Made by a program: the position numbers and the translations under genes
Shown here: piece after piece, positions 23,233-33,265 of the stretch
Layout of the letters: each line of letters starts with the position of its first letter
How positions within the stretch are numbered: the stretch's first letter is position 1
The notes under the pieces: model-generated
Seen by the model: only the letters and a program-made list of their open reading frames with translations
The model's database searches: none
Told to the model about the DNA's origin: nothing
NCBI GenBank assembly: GCA_913778765.1
Contig: CAJYXO010000019.1
Location: 45,013 to 109,012 of the forward strand
Origin: an uncultured Massilia sp.
GTDB lineage: Bacteria > Pseudomonadota > Gammaproteobacteria > Burkholderiales > Burkholderiaceae_D
Length of the DNA stretch: 64,000 nucleotides
Direction: 5' to 3'

Positions 23233-24026
23233 GGGACAGAGTGTTTATGAACCTGCCACCGGCTCAGCGGCTTGCGCAGGCCCTACGCTTATTCCGCGGC
23301 GTCTTCCCTTGCTTTGACCTTGAACGGGCGGCCACGCTTGGCGGGCAGAATCTGCCGTTTGGTCTTTTTTTCCAGCTCGACCTTGAAAGCATGGGATCCG
23401 ACCGGCCGGCCTGTCGCCAGTGCCGTGCCGATCAGCTCCCCTTCGTCGCTGCCATAGCCCTGCTGCACCAGTTCGGTGTACGCGGCCTCGCGCTGGAACG
23501 GGGTGTTGCCGAGGCTCCAGTACAGCATGTGGTCGGTGACGACCGGATCCGGCCGCACCCCGGCGTGGTGGGCGTAGCTCGACCAGCGGTAATCCAGCGG
23601 CGCAGCGGCCAGGCCGGCCTGCACCGGCGCCAGCTCGATATAGCGGCTGCAAGCCAGCAGCCAGGGCGCGGCATCGACCAGCGAGGTCCTGAAGCGGCCC
23701 TGGAACAGGGTGCCCGAGCGGCCGTATCTGGCGTTGAACCAGGGGACGTAATGGCGTCCGGCCTTCTGCATCATCAGCGCCAGCCCCGCTTCGTCGGCCG
23801 GCGTGGCCAGCAGGATGGCGTGACTCGGCATCAGCACCCAGGCATGGATCGCCACTTTATATAGCCGCGCACATTCCTTCAGCCAGCCGAGAAAGCGTTC
23901 GCGGTCTTCGTCGTCGCGGAAGATGGTCTGGTTGTCGTTGCCGCGCTGGAGGATCAGGTGAGGCTGGTTGGGGAGGATCAGTCGGGGTTGGCGGGCCATG
24001 GCATTATCGGAATAAGACTCTGTCCC
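23233..24026. mobile_element. RAYT transposase unit with flanking inverted repeats
   Basis: GGGGACAGAGT at 23233-23243 and its complement ACTCTGTCCC at 24017-24026 bracket the RAYT gene almost exactly. A further tgtcccc-like copy lies at 24064. The flanks fit a single-copy REP-associated transposase unit rather than a complete insertion sequence. No target-site duplication was seen. Confidence 0.6.
23289..23999 (-). CDS. REP-associated tyrosine transposase (RAYT, Y1/IS200-like fold)
   Basis: 236 residues. Typical RAYT N-terminus (MARQPRLILPNQPHLILQRG) and the catalytic-tyrosine region SRYIELAPVQAG with Tyr120. The metal-binding HUH motif, normally H-x-H in a MP(N/D)HVHLL context, reads MPSHAILL: His60 is kept but the second His is Ile62. 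The enzyme may therefore be inactive. RAYTs process dispersed REP palindromes, and such palindromes are abundant in this window. Confidence 0.85.
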   Translation of the reverse strand: MARQPRLILPNQPHLILQRGNDNQTIFRDDEDRERFLGWLKECARLYKVAIHAWVLMPSHAILLATPADEAGLALMMQKAGRHYVPWFNARYGRSGTLFQGRFRTSLVDAAPWLLACSRYIELAPVQAGLAAAPLDYRWSSYAHHAGVRPDPVVTDHMLYWSLGNTPFQREAAYTELVQQGYGSDEGELIGTALATGRPVGSHAFKVELEKKTKRQILPAKRGRPFKVKAREDAAE

Positions 24027-24072
24027 TGATTATAGGCGAGTGCACCGCAAATGTGCACCACCATGTCCCCAA

Positions 24073-24330
24073 TTATGAAATTTTCTTGAAAATACCGTCG
24101 AAAGGTGGTTCCGGCCATATCAGGCGCCAGGTTTCGCGGCTCTGCAGGTGCAGATACCAGACCTCGGCCAGGACCACGCCGATGTCGCCGTCGTGGCAGT
24201 AAGGGACGGCAACCGGGATCTGCCTGGCCAGCCCGCCGCTGACCTGGCCCAGCAGCCAGCGTTCGAAGCTGCGGAACTCGACCAGGCTCGCGAATCCGTC
24301 GATTTCTTCCCAGGGACAGCAAAACCTCAT
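24073..24330 (-). CDS. Small hypothetical protein
   Basis: 85 residues from ATG 24328-24330, which has GAGG upstream; a longer version could start at 24405. It is rich in Trp and aromatic residues (CPWEEIDGFASLVEF, WYLHLQSRETWRLIWPEPPF). No signal peptide or known domain was recognised. Coding potential is inferred from the start site and amino-acid texture only. Confidence 0.5.
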   Translation of the reverse strand: MRFCCPWEEIDGFASLVEFRSFERWLLGQVSGGLARQIPVAVPYCHDGDIGVVLAEVWYLHLQSRETWRLIWPEPPFDGIFKKIS

Positions 24331-24512
24331 GCCCACCTCGTCCGCCGATGCCACCGAGGCATCAATGTACCCGAAAAGCAGCCGCCCGCAGCGTCCAGCG
24401 TGCATGTTTGATGCTGCTCATGATGAAGGCCGGCGGAATTCCACACACTAGCACTTGCCGCATGGAAATGTTTACGCGAGCTGAGCCAACATTTAACAAT
24501 AAAGAGGACGAT

Positions 24513-25346
24513 ATGAGCTGGAAAACAATGGATCGACGTTCTTTCGCCGCCACGACCCTGGGTTTGCTGGTCGGCCAGGCCACGGCGGTGAAGGCTGCGG
24601 GCATGAGCCTCGTGAGCGCGCCGGCGGGCAAGCCGAAGACCTTCGTACTGGTGCACGGCGCCTGGTATGGCGGCTGGTGCTGGGAAAAGGTCGCGCAGGA
24701 TTTGCGCGCCCAGGGCCATATCGTCACGGCCCCGACCTGCCCCGGACTCGGCGAACAGGCCCACCTTCTGTCGAAGGACATTTCGCTGACGACTTTTATT
24801 ACGAGCATCACGAACCACATCGTCTACCAGAACCTGAGCGACGTGATCCTGGTGGGCAGCGGCTTCGGCGGCGTGGTGATCAGCGGCGTCGCCGACCGCA
24901 TTCCCTTGCAGCTCAAGAACCTGGTGTACGTCGACGCGATGGTGCTGGAAAGCGGCATGTCGGTGTTCGAGGGCCAGCCGGCCGCCGTCACCAGAAAGCG
25001 CCTGGAACAGGTGGCGGCGCAAGGGAAAGGCCTGGCCATCCCGGTGCCGCCGGTCAACGGCGATTCCTACCGCGGCGTCGACCGCAAGACCCTGGCCTGG
25101 CTGGCGCCGCGCCTGTCGCCGCAGCCGGTCGGCACCTACCAGGAAAAGCTGGTGCTGAACAACAAGCTGGGCAATGGCGTGCCGCGCACCTACATCGACT
25201 GCACCGCCTCGCCTTTCGAGCCGCTGGTCGAGGTCAAGAAGAGCCTCAGGCGCCAGGGCGGCTGGAACTGGGTCGAACTGGCGACCCACCACGACCCGAT
25301 GATCACCGAGCCGCGCATGCTCAGCGACTTCCTGGCCGAGGTCTGA
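24513..25346 (+). CDS. Exported alpha/beta hydrolase-fold protein lacking the nucleophile Ser
   Basis: 277 residues from ATG 24513, with AAAGAGGA 5 nt upstream. The N-terminus MDRRSFAATTLGLLVG looks like a Tat signal. The fold matches the methylesterase/hydroxynitrile-lyase type: VLVHGAWYGGWCW oxyanion region and a C-terminal ATHHDPMITEP catalytic-His segment. The nucleophile elbow, normally VGHSxGG, reads VGSGFGG (115-120). The Ser position is Gly117 and the preceding His is Ser116. It may be non-hydrolytic or use another residue. It converges on a two-component system. Confidence 0.85.
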   Translation: MSWKTMDRRSFAATTLGLLVGQATAVKAAGMSLVSAPAGKPKTFVLVHGAWYGGWCWEKVAQDLRAQGHIVTAPTCPGLGEQAHLLSKDISLTTFITSITNHIVYQNLSDVILVGSGFGGVVISGVADRIPLQLKNLVYVDAMVLESGMSVFEGQPAAVTRKRLEQVAAQGKGLAIPVPPVNGDSYRGVDRKTLAWLAPRLSPQPVGTYQEKLVLNNKLGNGVPRTYIDCTASPFEPLVEVKKSLRRQGGWNWVELATHHDPMITEPRMLSDFLAEV

Positions 25347-25364
25347 ACCGCGGCCGGCCGTCGT

Positions 25365-26045
25365 TCAGGCCAGCGTGAAGCCGGCCGACAGGCTGTAGCC
25401 TTCGCCGTAGGCGCTGCGCAGCGGCAGATCCTGGCCGAGTCCGGTGCGCGCCTTCTTGCGCAGGCGGTAGACCAGCATGTCGACGCGGCGGCTGGCATCC
25501 GGATCGTCGCCGCCCATGCCGGCCACGATCACCTGGCGCGGCACCGGCCGGGTGTTGATGGTCAGCAGGTGCAGGAAGTTGCATTCCTTTTCCGTCAAGT
25601 CGATGATCTTCCCCATCAGTTCGAGCTGGCGCGCGGACACCCGCAGCGTCCACTTGCTGGGCGCCGGCGCCGGCTCTTGCGGGCGCACCCGGCGGTCCAG
25701 GGCCTCGATGTGGGCGGCCAGCTCGGGGAACTTGATCGGCTTGGTCAGGTAGTGGTCCGCGCCCAGGCGCAGGCCGAGGATGCGGTTGTCGAACGCCACC
25801 CGCCCGGTCAGCACCAGCAGGCCGATTTCGGGATACAGCTGGCGCATCCGCGGGATCACGTTGAATCCGTCTTCGTCGGGCAAGCCGAGATCGAGCACCA
25901 CCACTGCGGCGGGCGTGCGTGTCAACGCCGCCCACATGTCGCCGGCCGTGGTCGCGATCGTGACCTCGTGGCCGAGTTCCTTGAGGAAGTCGGCCATGTC
26001 GCCGGCATATTCGCCATTGTCTTCAACAATCAGTATTTGCGTCAT
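25365..26045 (-). CDS. OmpR/PhoB-family response regulator
   Basis: 226 residues. The receiver domain has the acidic pair in VEDN, phospho-acceptor Asp52 in VLDLGLPDEDG, Thr in VLTGR and Lys in LTKPIKF. The C-terminal winged helix (about 130-222) has LTEKECNFLHLL and RRVDMLVYRLRKKAR, typical of OmpR-type DNA binding. It lies 51 nt downstream of a histidine kinase gene, so the two form a two-component pair. Target genes unknown. Confidence 0.93.
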   Translation of the reverse strand: MTQILIVEDNGEYAGDMADFLKELGHEVTIATTAGDMWAALTRTPAAVVVLDLGLPDEDGFNVIPRMRQLYPEIGLLVLTGRVAFDNRILGLRLGADHYLTKPIKFPELAAHIEALDRRVRPQEPAPAPSKWTLRVSARQLELMGKIIDLTEKECNFLHLLTINTRPVPRQVIVAGMGGDDPDASRRVDMLVYRLRKKARTGLGQDLPLRSAYGEGYSLSAGFTLA

Positions 26046-26096
26046 GGGTTGGCCATGTTTCTATTCTCGTTTTCCCGGTCTCTCTGCTCGGGTCGG

Positions 26097-27269
26097 CTAC
26101 CCCGGTAGGCCGCCCCGATTATCACTGCTGGTTTCTCCGGAAGCAAGACCTTTCCCAGCTACATCCTTTTCCGGCAGCCACAGCCGGAATTCGGCGCCGC
26201 CTTCCGGGGCCGCCGCGTGTTCCAGCGTGCCGCCATGGACTTCGACCACGGAGCGCGCCATGTACAGGCCGATGCCGCTGCCCGGCAGCCCCTCGGCATT
26301 GCTGCCGCGGTAACCGCGGTCGAAGATGCGCGGCAGGTCCGCCTGCGGCACGCCGGCGCCGCTGTCGCGCAGCGCCAGCTCGACACCCTTGCCCTTGCGC
26401 CGCCCCAGCACCACCAGGGCGCTGCCTTCCGGCGTATAGCGCACGGCGTTCTCGAGCAAAATTTTCAAGGCCAGCCGCAGCCCGGCCGGATCGCCGCGCA
26501 ACTGTCCCGGCAATTCGTCCGCCTGCAGGCTGACCGGACGGCCGGCCACGCGGGCCTGCGCCACCAGTTCTTCCAGCAGCAGGCGCGGCGCCGCCATGTT
26601 CGGCTGGCGCTGGCGCCCCAGTTCCGCCATCCGCTCCGGCGACAAATAGTCGTCCAGCATGGCGATCAGGCGGTCGGCCGCGTTCGCGATCTTGCGGTAG
26701 CGCTGGCGCGTCGGCTCGTCGGCATTCACCCCCGCCGTCGCCTCCAGGCGCTGGATCGCGCCGTCGATGGTCGACAGCGGGGTGCGGAACTCGTGGTTCA
26801 GCATGCTGGCGAAACGCTTCTGCTGCTTCTCCTGTTCGCGCCGCGCCGACAGGTCGCGCACGATCCCGGCCAAAGCCTGGGCCCGGCCCGCTTCGTCCAG
26901 CAGCAGGGTCGAGATCACCTCCACCGGCACCTCGCGCCCGCCTGGCGTACGCAAATCGAACTCGCGCACCACACGCAGGCGCGAACCGTCGCCCGCCGCG
27001 AAACGGCGCAGCCGTTCCTGCAGCCCGGCGAGCAGCGGCGCCAGCGGTCCCTTGCCGTTTGTTGACAGATATTCATGAACATCATGAACGCCATAACCCA
27101 GCATATCGTTGACATGTGGACTCATGTACACCGGCAGGCCGCTGGCGCAGTCGATGATGAAAACGAGGTCACCGCCCAGTTCGGCGATGGTGCGAAAGGC
27201 GTCGGCCGTGGCCAGCGTGGACATGGGCTGCGCGTCGCCAGGAGGGAAAACGGAAGCGCTGCGGGCCAT
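26097..27269 (-). CDS. PAS-domain sensor histidine kinase (soluble)
   Basis: 390 residues without any transmembrane segment. PAS/PAC sensor (about 22-140), then HisKA with phospho-His159 in MLNHEFRTPLS, then HATPase with the N-box LLENAVRYTPEG, DSGAGVP and GSGIGLYMARSVVEVHGG. It probably senses an intracellular signal and phosphorylates the response regulator encoded downstream. ATG 27267-27269 is preceded by AAGG. Confidence 0.92.
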   Translation of the reverse strand: MARSASVFPPGDAQPMSTLATADAFRTIAELGGDLVFIIDCASGLPVYMSPHVNDMLGYGVHDVHEYLSTNGKGPLAPLLAGLQERLRRFAAGDGSRLRVVREFDLRTPGGREVPVEVISTLLLDEAGRAQALAGIVRDLSARREQEKQQKRFASMLNHEFRTPLSTIDGAIQRLEATAGVNADEPTRQRYRKIANAADRLIAMLDDYLSPERMAELGRQRQPNMAAPRLLLEELVAQARVAGRPVSLQADELPGQLRGDPAGLRLALKILLENAVRYTPEGSALVVLGRRKGKGVELALRDSGAGVPQADLPRIFDRGYRGSNAEGLPGSGIGLYMARSVVEVHGGTLEHAAAPEGGAEFRLWLPEKDVAGKGLASGETSSDNRGGLPG

Positions 27270-27435
27270 GGAAACCTTTACGGAAAGTGGTTGCAGTCAG
27301 GAAGTATAGTGCGCAGTGAATTGATTTGTATAGAAGGGAGCGTCTAACTCGTTGCTTTGACCACGCAATACGCATAATTCGCCAACTTCCGTAAAGACGA
27401 AGGCAACATGCTGGAAACATGGCGTTACATAGAAA

Positions 27436-27476
27436 ACGTCGTCCCCGCGCAGGCGGGGCCTGCGCGGGACGACGTC
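27436..27476. repeat. REP-like palindrome near the SNF2 gene end
   Basis: ACGTCGTCCCCGCGCAGG pairs with CCTGCGCGGGACGACGT across a short loop, with one extra C in the left arm. It begins 9 nt beyond the SNF2 stop and may act as a transcription terminator for it. Confidence 0.7.
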
Positions 27477-27484
27477 ACTTCTGT

Positions 27485-30400
27485 TCAGTCTTCCAGCGGC
27501 GCAAAAATCGCCTGCAGGTCTTCCTGGGTCAGCGCCATCTTCTGCGATTCGCCTTCGGCCAGGATCGACTGCGCCAGTTCCGACTTCTTCTGCTGCAGCA
27601 GCTGGATCTTTTCTTCCAGCGTGCCCTTCGCGATCAGCTTGTAGACGAACACCGGCTTGTCCTGGCCGATGCGCCAGGCGCGGTCGGTGGCCTGGTTTTC
27701 GGCGGCCGGGTTCCACCACGGATCGTAGTGGATCACGGTATCGGCCGCGGTCAGGTTCAGGCCGACGCCGCCGGCCTTCAGGCTGATCAGGAAGATCGGC
27801 ACCGCGCCCTGCTGGAAAGCGGCGACCTGGGCCGAGCGATCCCGGGTTTCGCCGGTGAGCAGCGCATACGGAATCTTGCGCGCGTCCAGTTCTTCCTCGA
27901 TCAGGCCCAGCATGCTGGTGAACTGCGAGAACACGAGGATCTTGCGGCCCTCGCCCAGCAGGTCGTCGATCATCTGCATCAGGTCGGTCAGCTTGGCGGA
28001 GACGGCCGCCGTGTTCTTGCGCGACGGCATGGCTTTCACCAGGCGCGGATCGCAGCAGACCTGGCGCAGTTTCAGCAGCGCTTCCAGGATCACGATCTGG
28101 CTGCGCGCCACGCCCTTGCGGTCGATCTCCTCGCGCACCTTCTTGTCCATCGCCAGGCGCACGGTCTCGTAGAGGTCGCGCTGCGCACCGGTGAGCTCGA
28201 TGCGGCGGATCATTTCCGTCTTTTGCGGCAGCTCTTTCGCCACGTGGTCCTTGGTGCGGCGCAGCAGGAAAGGCCGGATGCGGCGGTTCAGCAGGGTGCG
28301 GCGGACCGGGTCGTCCTGGCGCTCGATCGGATGGCGGAACTGGCTGTTGAAGGTTTTCTCATCCCCCAGCAGGCCCGGCAGCAGGAAGTGAAACTGCGAC
28401 CACAGCTCGCCCAGGTGATTTTCCAGCGGCGTGCCCGACAGACACAGGCGATGGCGCGCGTTCAGCGAGCCGGCCGTCTGCGCCGCCTTCGAGCGGGTGT
28501 TCTTGATGTAGTGCGATTCGTCCAGGATCACCAGGTGATACTGGTGCTCGCGCAGCTTTTCCTCGTCGCGCGGCAGCAATGCATAGGTGGTCAGGACGAT
28601 GTCGGCGCTGTCGATCTGGTCGAACAGTTCCATGCGCTCCTTGCCCTGCAGCAGCAGCACCTTCAGGCTGGGGGCGAAGCGCGCGGCTTCTTCCATCCAG
28701 TTCATCATGAGGCTGGTCGGCGCGATCACCAGCGCCGGGCTGGTCAGGCGTCCCGCTTCCTTTTCGGTCAGGATGTGGGCGATGGTCTGCACGGTTTTAC
28801 CGAGACCCATGTCGTCGGCCAGGATGCCGCCCAGGTCGTATTCGCGCAGGAATTGCATCCAGGCCAGGCCGTCGAGCTGGTAGTCGCGCAGGGTGGCCTG
28901 CAGGCCTTTCGGCGCGTCGACCTTCTTCACCTTGCCGAACTGGCTCAGCTTGCGGCCGGTTTCGCGCAGGCGTTCGCCGCCGGTCCAGGTAAACTCGGCG
29001 CCGCGCGCCAGCTCTTCGAGGCGCGCCGCATCGAGCGTCGACAGGCGGACCTTGGCCTTGATCTTGTCGTTGAAATACAACTCGCCCAGGGTCGACAGGA
29101 TCGGCTTCACGCGGCCCCAGGGCAGCGCAACGCGCACGCCGTCGGGCAGGGTCGCCAGCATCTGGTCGGCTTCCGCATGGACGGCCAGCACTTCCGGATT
29201 GAAATCCAGCGGAGCGTTGCGGATCAGCTGGACCAGCACCGGCAGCAGCGGCACGCGCTTGCTGTTGACCGCGATGCCCAGCTCCAGCTCGAACCAGGCG
29301 TTGCCGGCTTCCGGCGGTTCGTCGATGTCGGCATACCAGTCCTCGACCGGCACCACGTCGTAGCGGTACTTGGCCGACTTCTGCACTTGCCAGCCGAGAT
29401 CGGTCAGGGATTCCAGGTCGTTGCCGGCAAAGCGCAGCCACTGCGCCTGGCCGTCCAGCAGCAGCGCGCCGGAGAGCGAGCTCAGCGGCGTGGTGGCCGG
29501 CTTGCGGAAGCCCATTTTATTCAGGATGTCGAGCGCCTTCGCTTCGGCCGCTTCGTCGCGCTGGATGACCTCGGTGACGTCGCCGATCTGGCGCACCACG
29601 CGCTGGGCCGGGTCGAACGATATGCGTTGACCGTCATAGTCGAAGGCCAGGACGGCGAAGTCCTGCCAGCGCTGGCCATTGCCTTCAGCCACCGGAATCG
29701 CGTCCAGCAACAGGTGCGGCACCGGCTTGACGTCGTCGCGCAGGCGCTGCGTCAGCGGCTGCGGCAGCGGCATCAGCTGCTGCAGGCCGTGCGCCAGCAG
29801 CAGCTGCGACACGCGCTTCTTGTCGTTGCCGCCCAGCGGCGGCGCCTGGGCCACCAAGGCCTGCAGGTCGGCCAGCGAGATGTCGATGCCGCCACGGTTC
29901 AGCTCGAGAGGACCGCAGGACAGGTTGTCGATGTACCACGGCGGATCGGTCGGCAGCATGTAGTCGACCAGGTCGGCGCCGGCGTGGGTCGCGCCCTTGG
30001 GCGGTTCCACCGACCAGCCGAGCTTGGCCACGCGGCCTTCGTCGCGCCAGGCCAGGCTGGCCTTGCGCACCGGACCGGCCTGCAGCGGATACAGCAGGCC
30101 ATTGCTCATGTCCGCCCACGAGTTCGCCCACAGCAGCTTGCCCTGTGCCAACAGTTGTTGCAGCAGGATGGCGCCGACCTTGCCTTTCGGTTCGGTGGCG
30201 CTGGTGCTCTGGTTCGACCCGCTGCGCATGGCAATGAAGAAGCGCACCAGGTCTTCATCGTCGCCTTCCAGGTAAGCGGGCGGCGCCGACAGCAACGAAA
30301 ACACTTCGCCCACCGGGCTGGCCGAGGCCACGTCGCCGTTCGGGCGCAGGCGCGCCTTGCACAGGCAGACTGCGACGTGGCGGCCACCGCTGGTCGGGGC

Positions 30401-30595
30401 CATGACATAAACAAATTTGTACTGGACCGCTTTGGGGTCGGTGACTTCGACGGTCAGCTTGGGTTGGGGATGTGCTGCCGCTTCGACCCTTTGCAGCCAG
30501 CTCAACACCGGGGCAGGCAGGGCCGGAGCGCGTGCGGGTGCTCGGGCGGGAGGTGCCTCGCTGGTGTCGTCGCGATGAAGATCAACTGTGTGCAT
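27485..30595 (-). CDS. SNF2/Rad54-family DEAD/DEAH-box ATPase
   Basis: 1036 residues from ATG 30593-30595; the frame is open further upstream but without homologous sequence. A long N-terminal region (about 1-560) of unassigned character precedes the helicase core: Walker A DDMGLGKTVQT (about 597), DESH box VILDESHYIKN (about 692), and in the C-terminal lobe VFSQFTSML and QATDRAWRIGQ (about 970). It is the bacterial SWI/SNF (HelZ-like) type, likely acting on DNA or nucleoprotein complexes. No SWIM zinc-finger motif was noticed. Confidence 0.92.
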   Translation of the reverse strand: MHTVDLHRDDTSEAPPARAPARAPALPAPVLSWLQRVEAAAHPQPKLTVEVTDPKAVQYKFVYVMAPTSGGRHVAVCLCKARLRPNGDVASASPVGEVFSLLSAPPAYLEGDDEDLVRFFIAMRSGSNQSTSATEPKGKVGAILLQQLLAQGKLLWANSWADMSNGLLYPLQAGPVRKASLAWRDEGRVAKLGWSVEPPKGATHAGADLVDYMLPTDPPWYIDNLSCGPLELNRGGIDISLADLQALVAQAPPLGGNDKKRVSQLLLAHGLQQLMPLPQPLTQRLRDDVKPVPHLLLDAIPVAEGNGQRWQDFAVLAFDYDGQRISFDPAQRVVRQIGDVTEVIQRDEAAEAKALDILNKMGFRKPATTPLSSLSGALLLDGQAQWLRFAGNDLESLTDLGWQVQKSAKYRYDVVPVEDWYADIDEPPEAGNAWFELELGIAVNSKRVPLLPVLVQLIRNAPLDFNPEVLAVHAEADQMLATLPDGVRVALPWGRVKPILSTLGELYFNDKIKAKVRLSTLDAARLEELARGAEFTWTGGERLRETGRKLSQFGKVKKVDAPKGLQATLRDYQLDGLAWMQFLREYDLGGILADDMGLGKTVQTIAHILTEKEAGRLTSPALVIAPTSLMMNWMEEAARFAPSLKVLLLQGKERMELFDQIDSADIVLTTYALLPRDEEKLREHQYHLVILDESHYIKNTRSKAAQTAGSLNARHRLCLSGTPLENHLGELWSQFHFLLPGLLGDEKTFNSQFRHPIERQDDPVRRTLLNRRIRPFLLRRTKDHVAKELPQKTEMIRRIELTGAQRDLYETVRLAMDKKVREEIDRKGVARSQIVILEALLKLRQVCCDPRLVKAMPSRKNTAAVSAKLTDLMQMIDDLLGEGRKILVFSQFTSMLGLIEEELDARKIPYALLTGETRDRSAQVAAFQQGAVPIFLISLKAGGVGLNLTAADTVIHYDPWWNPAAENQATDRAWRIGQDKPVFVYKLIAKGTLEEKIQLLQQKKSELAQSILAEGESQKMALTQEDLQAIFAPLED

Positions 30596-30894
30596 GGGTC
30601 TCACGAGTCTGTATGAAAAAAAACAACAACCGATATTATCCGTCATGCGATCCGTTCTGTTTTGTTCGGAATCGCACCTAGCCAAGAAATCTTTACGGGC
30701 CGAAAGAAAGCAAAAGAGGTAAAAGTTACACGCTTCCGCGCGTTTGCACCACCCCCGCACGAACGAGCGCGGCCAATATCGTGGTGGACAACATCCGCTT
30801 CCGTTCGGTTCCGGGGATTCGGGCGGCTTGTCAAGACTGGCGCATCCGGCGCGTTTGCGTATCATTGCCCGTCTGACTCACTGACTTCCGCACC
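30596..30894. other. Divergent promoter region between SNF2 and tex
   Basis: 299 bp between divergent genes. Mixed composition, AT-richer at 30600-30730. No repeat, RNA gene or convincing promoter boxes were recognised, though promoters in both directions must lie here. Confidence 0.4.
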
Positions 30895-33258
30895 ATGCTG
30901 CCTTCGATCGAACAACGCCTCGCTTCAGAACTGTCCGCCAAACCGGCCCAGGTGGCCGCCGCCGTCGCGCTTCTCGACGAAGGCGCGACCGTCCCCTTCA
31001 TCGCCCGCTACCGCAAGGAAGCGACCGGCGGCCTGGACGACACCCAGCTGCGCCTGCTGGAAGAACGCCTGCGCTATCTGCGTGAACTGGAAGAACGCCG
31101 CGCCGCGGTGATCGCCTCGATCACCGAGCAGAACAAGATGACGCCGGAACTGTTGCAGGCCATCTCGCTGGCGGAAGACAAGACGCGCCTGGAAGACCTC
31201 TACCTGCCGTATAAACAGAAGCGCCGCACCAAGGCCCAGATCGCGATCGAGGCCGGCCTCGTCCCGCTGGCGGATGGCCTGCTGGCCGATCCGTCGCAGA
31301 ATCCGGAAGACGTCGCCGCGCAATACCTGCGCGACGCCTTTACCAATGCCGACGGCGTCGACAACCCCGGCGTGCCGGACACCAAGGCGGCGCTGGACGG
31401 CGCGCGCCAGATCCTGATGGAGCGCTTTGCCGAAGATGCCGCCCTGCTGCAGTCGCTGCGCGAGTACGTGCAGGAACACGGCGTGGTGGCGTCCAGGGTG
31501 GTCGAGGGCAAGCAGGAAGAAGGCGAAAAATTCGCCGACTATTTCGATTACTCGGAGACCTTGTCCACGGTGCCCTCGCACCGCGCACTGGCGCTGATGC
31601 GCGGCCGCCGCGAAGGCATCCTCGACGTCACCCTGCGCCTCGACACCGAAGAAGAAAAGCCGAAGTGGGACGCCCCGCACAATCCCTGCGAAAGCCGGAT
31701 CGCGGCGCGCTTCGGCATCAAGGGCGCGGGACGTCCGGCCGACAAATGGCTGCTCGACACCGCGCGCTGGACCTGGCGCGTGAAGAGCTTCATGTACATC
31801 GAGACCGAACTGATGGGCCTGCTGCGCGAAAAGGCGGAGACGGACGCCATCCACGTGTTCGCGCGCAACCTCAAGGATCTGCTGCTGGCCGCGCCGGCCG
31901 GCCCGCGCGCCACCATGGGCCTGGACCCGGGTCTGCGCACCGGCGTCAAGGTGGCCGTGGTCGACACCACCGGCAAGGTGGTCGATACCGCCACCATCTA
32001 TCCGCACGCGCCGCGCAATGACTGGGACGGCGCGCTGCACGTGCTGGCGAAGCTGGCCGCGAAGCACAATGTGTCGCTGATTTCGATCGGCAACGGCACC
32101 GCCTCGCGCGAGACCGATAAGCTGGCCCAGGACCTGATCAAGCAGCAGCCGGAACTGAAGCTGACCAAGATCGTCGTCTCGGAAGCGGGTGCGTCCGTGT
32201 ATTCGGCCTCGGAATTCGCCTCGCGCGAATTGCCGGAGCTGGACGTGTCGCTGCGCGGCGCCGTGTCGATCGCGCGCCGCCTGCAGGATCCGCTGGCGGA
32301 GCTCGTGAAAATCGACCCGAAATCGATCGGCGTCGGCCAGTACCAGCACGACGTCTCGCAGACCCAGCTGGCGCGCCAGCTCGACGCCGTGGTCGAGGAT
32401 TGCGTGAATGCCGTCGGCGTGGACGTCAACACGGCCTCGGCGCCGCTGCTGGCGCGGGTGTCGGGCTTATCAAGCAGCGTGGCCCAGAGCATCGTCAGCT
32501 ACCGCGACATGAAGGGCGCCTTCGCCTCGCGCGCGGCGCTGAAGCAGGTGCCGCGCCTGGGCGACAAAACCTTCGAGCAGGCGGCCGGCTTCCTGCGCGT
32601 CATGAACGGCGACAATCCGCTGGACGCCTCGGCGGTGCACCCGGAGTCGTATCCGGTGGTGGAAAAAATCCTGCTTGATATCAAGCGCGACATCAAGAGC
32701 GTGATCGGCGACGGTTCGCTGGTGAAAACCCTGAACCCGGCCAAGTATGCCGACGAAAAATTCGGCGTGCCGACCGTCAGCGACATCCTGAAGGAACTGG
32801 AAAAGCCGGGCCGCGACCCGCGTCCGGAGTTCACCACCGCCACCTTCAAAGAAGGCGTGGAAGAGATCTCGGACCTGCGCCCGGACATGATCCTGGAAGG
32901 CGTGGTGACCAACGTCGCCGCCTTCGGGGCTTTCGTCGACATCGGCGTGCACCAGGATGGCCTGGTGCACATCTCGGCGCTGTCGAATACCTTCGTCAAG
33001 GATCCGCACACGGTGGTCAAGGCCGGCCAGGTGGTCAAAGTGAAAGTGCTGGAAGTCGACGTCAAGCGCAAGCGCATTGCCCTGACCATGCGCCTGTCCG
33101 ACGCGGCGCCGCAAGCCGGTTCGCAGCCGCAGCAGCGCAGCGACCGCAACGACCGCCAGCGCATGGGGCAGCATCAACGCGACAACCAGCGCCAGGAACG
33201 CGCGGCGCCGTCGGCGGGTGGCGCGATGGCGGCGGCGTTTGCCAAGCTGAAGAAGTAA
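30895..33258 (+). CDS. tex: Tex, S1-domain RNA-binding transcription accessory protein
   Basis: 787 residues. Full Tex architecture: N-terminal helical region ([16 protein letters not shown]), YqgF-like domain ([18 protein letters not shown]), helix-hairpin-helix segment ([18 protein letters not shown]), and a C-terminal S1 domain (about 662-735; [28 protein letters not shown]). The tail is Gln/Arg-rich. It binds nucleic acid and affects transcription; the exact role is uncertain. ATG start at the family position. Confidence 0.96.
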   Translation: MLPSIEQRLASELSAKPAQVAAAVALLDEGATVPFIARYRKEATGGLDDTQLRLLEERLRYLRELEERRAAVIASITEQNKMTPELLQAISLAEDKTRLEDLYLPYKQKRRTKAQIAIEAGLVPLADGLLADPSQNPEDVAAQYLRDAFTNADGVDNPGVPDTKAALDGARQILMERFAEDAALLQSLREYVQEHGVVASRVVEGKQEEGEKFADYFDYSETLSTVPSHRALALMRGRREGILDVTLRLDTEEEKPKWDAPHNPCESRIAARFGIKGAGRPADKWLLDTARWTWRVKSFMYIETELMGLLREKAETDAIHVFARNLKDLLLAAPAGPRATMGLDPGLRTGVKVAVVDTTGKVVDTATIYPHAPRNDWDGALHVLAKLAAKHNVSLISIGNGTASRETDKLAQDLIKQQPELKLTKIVVSEAGASVYSASEFASRELPELDVSLRGAVSIARRLQDPLAELVKIDPKSIGVGQYQHDVSQTQLARQLDAVVEDCVNAVGVDVNTASAPLLARVSGLSSSVAQSIVSYRDMKGAFASRAALKQVPRLGDKTFEQAAGFLRVMNGDNPLDASAVHPESYPVVEKILLDIKRDIKSVIGDGSLVKTLNPAKYADEKFGVPTVSDILKELEKPGRDPRPEFTTATFKEGVEEISDLRPDMILEGVVTNVAAFGAFVDIGVHQDGLVHISALSNTFVKDPHTVVKAGQVVKVKVLEVDVKRKRIALTMRLSDAAPQAGSQPQQRSDRNDRQRMGQHQRDNQRQERAAPSAGGAMAAAFAKLKK

Positions 33259-33265
33259 GCCGGCT

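Noticed and set aside
27419..30616. Antisense open frame of over 1000 codons across the SNF2 gene
   Set aside because: Same GC artefact; composition is unlike any protein family and the other strand has clear helicase motifs.
30596..30865. N-terminal extension of the SNF2 protein
   Set aside because: Encoded by a non-coding-like intergenic region between divergent genes; the ATG at 30595 gives a plausible start.
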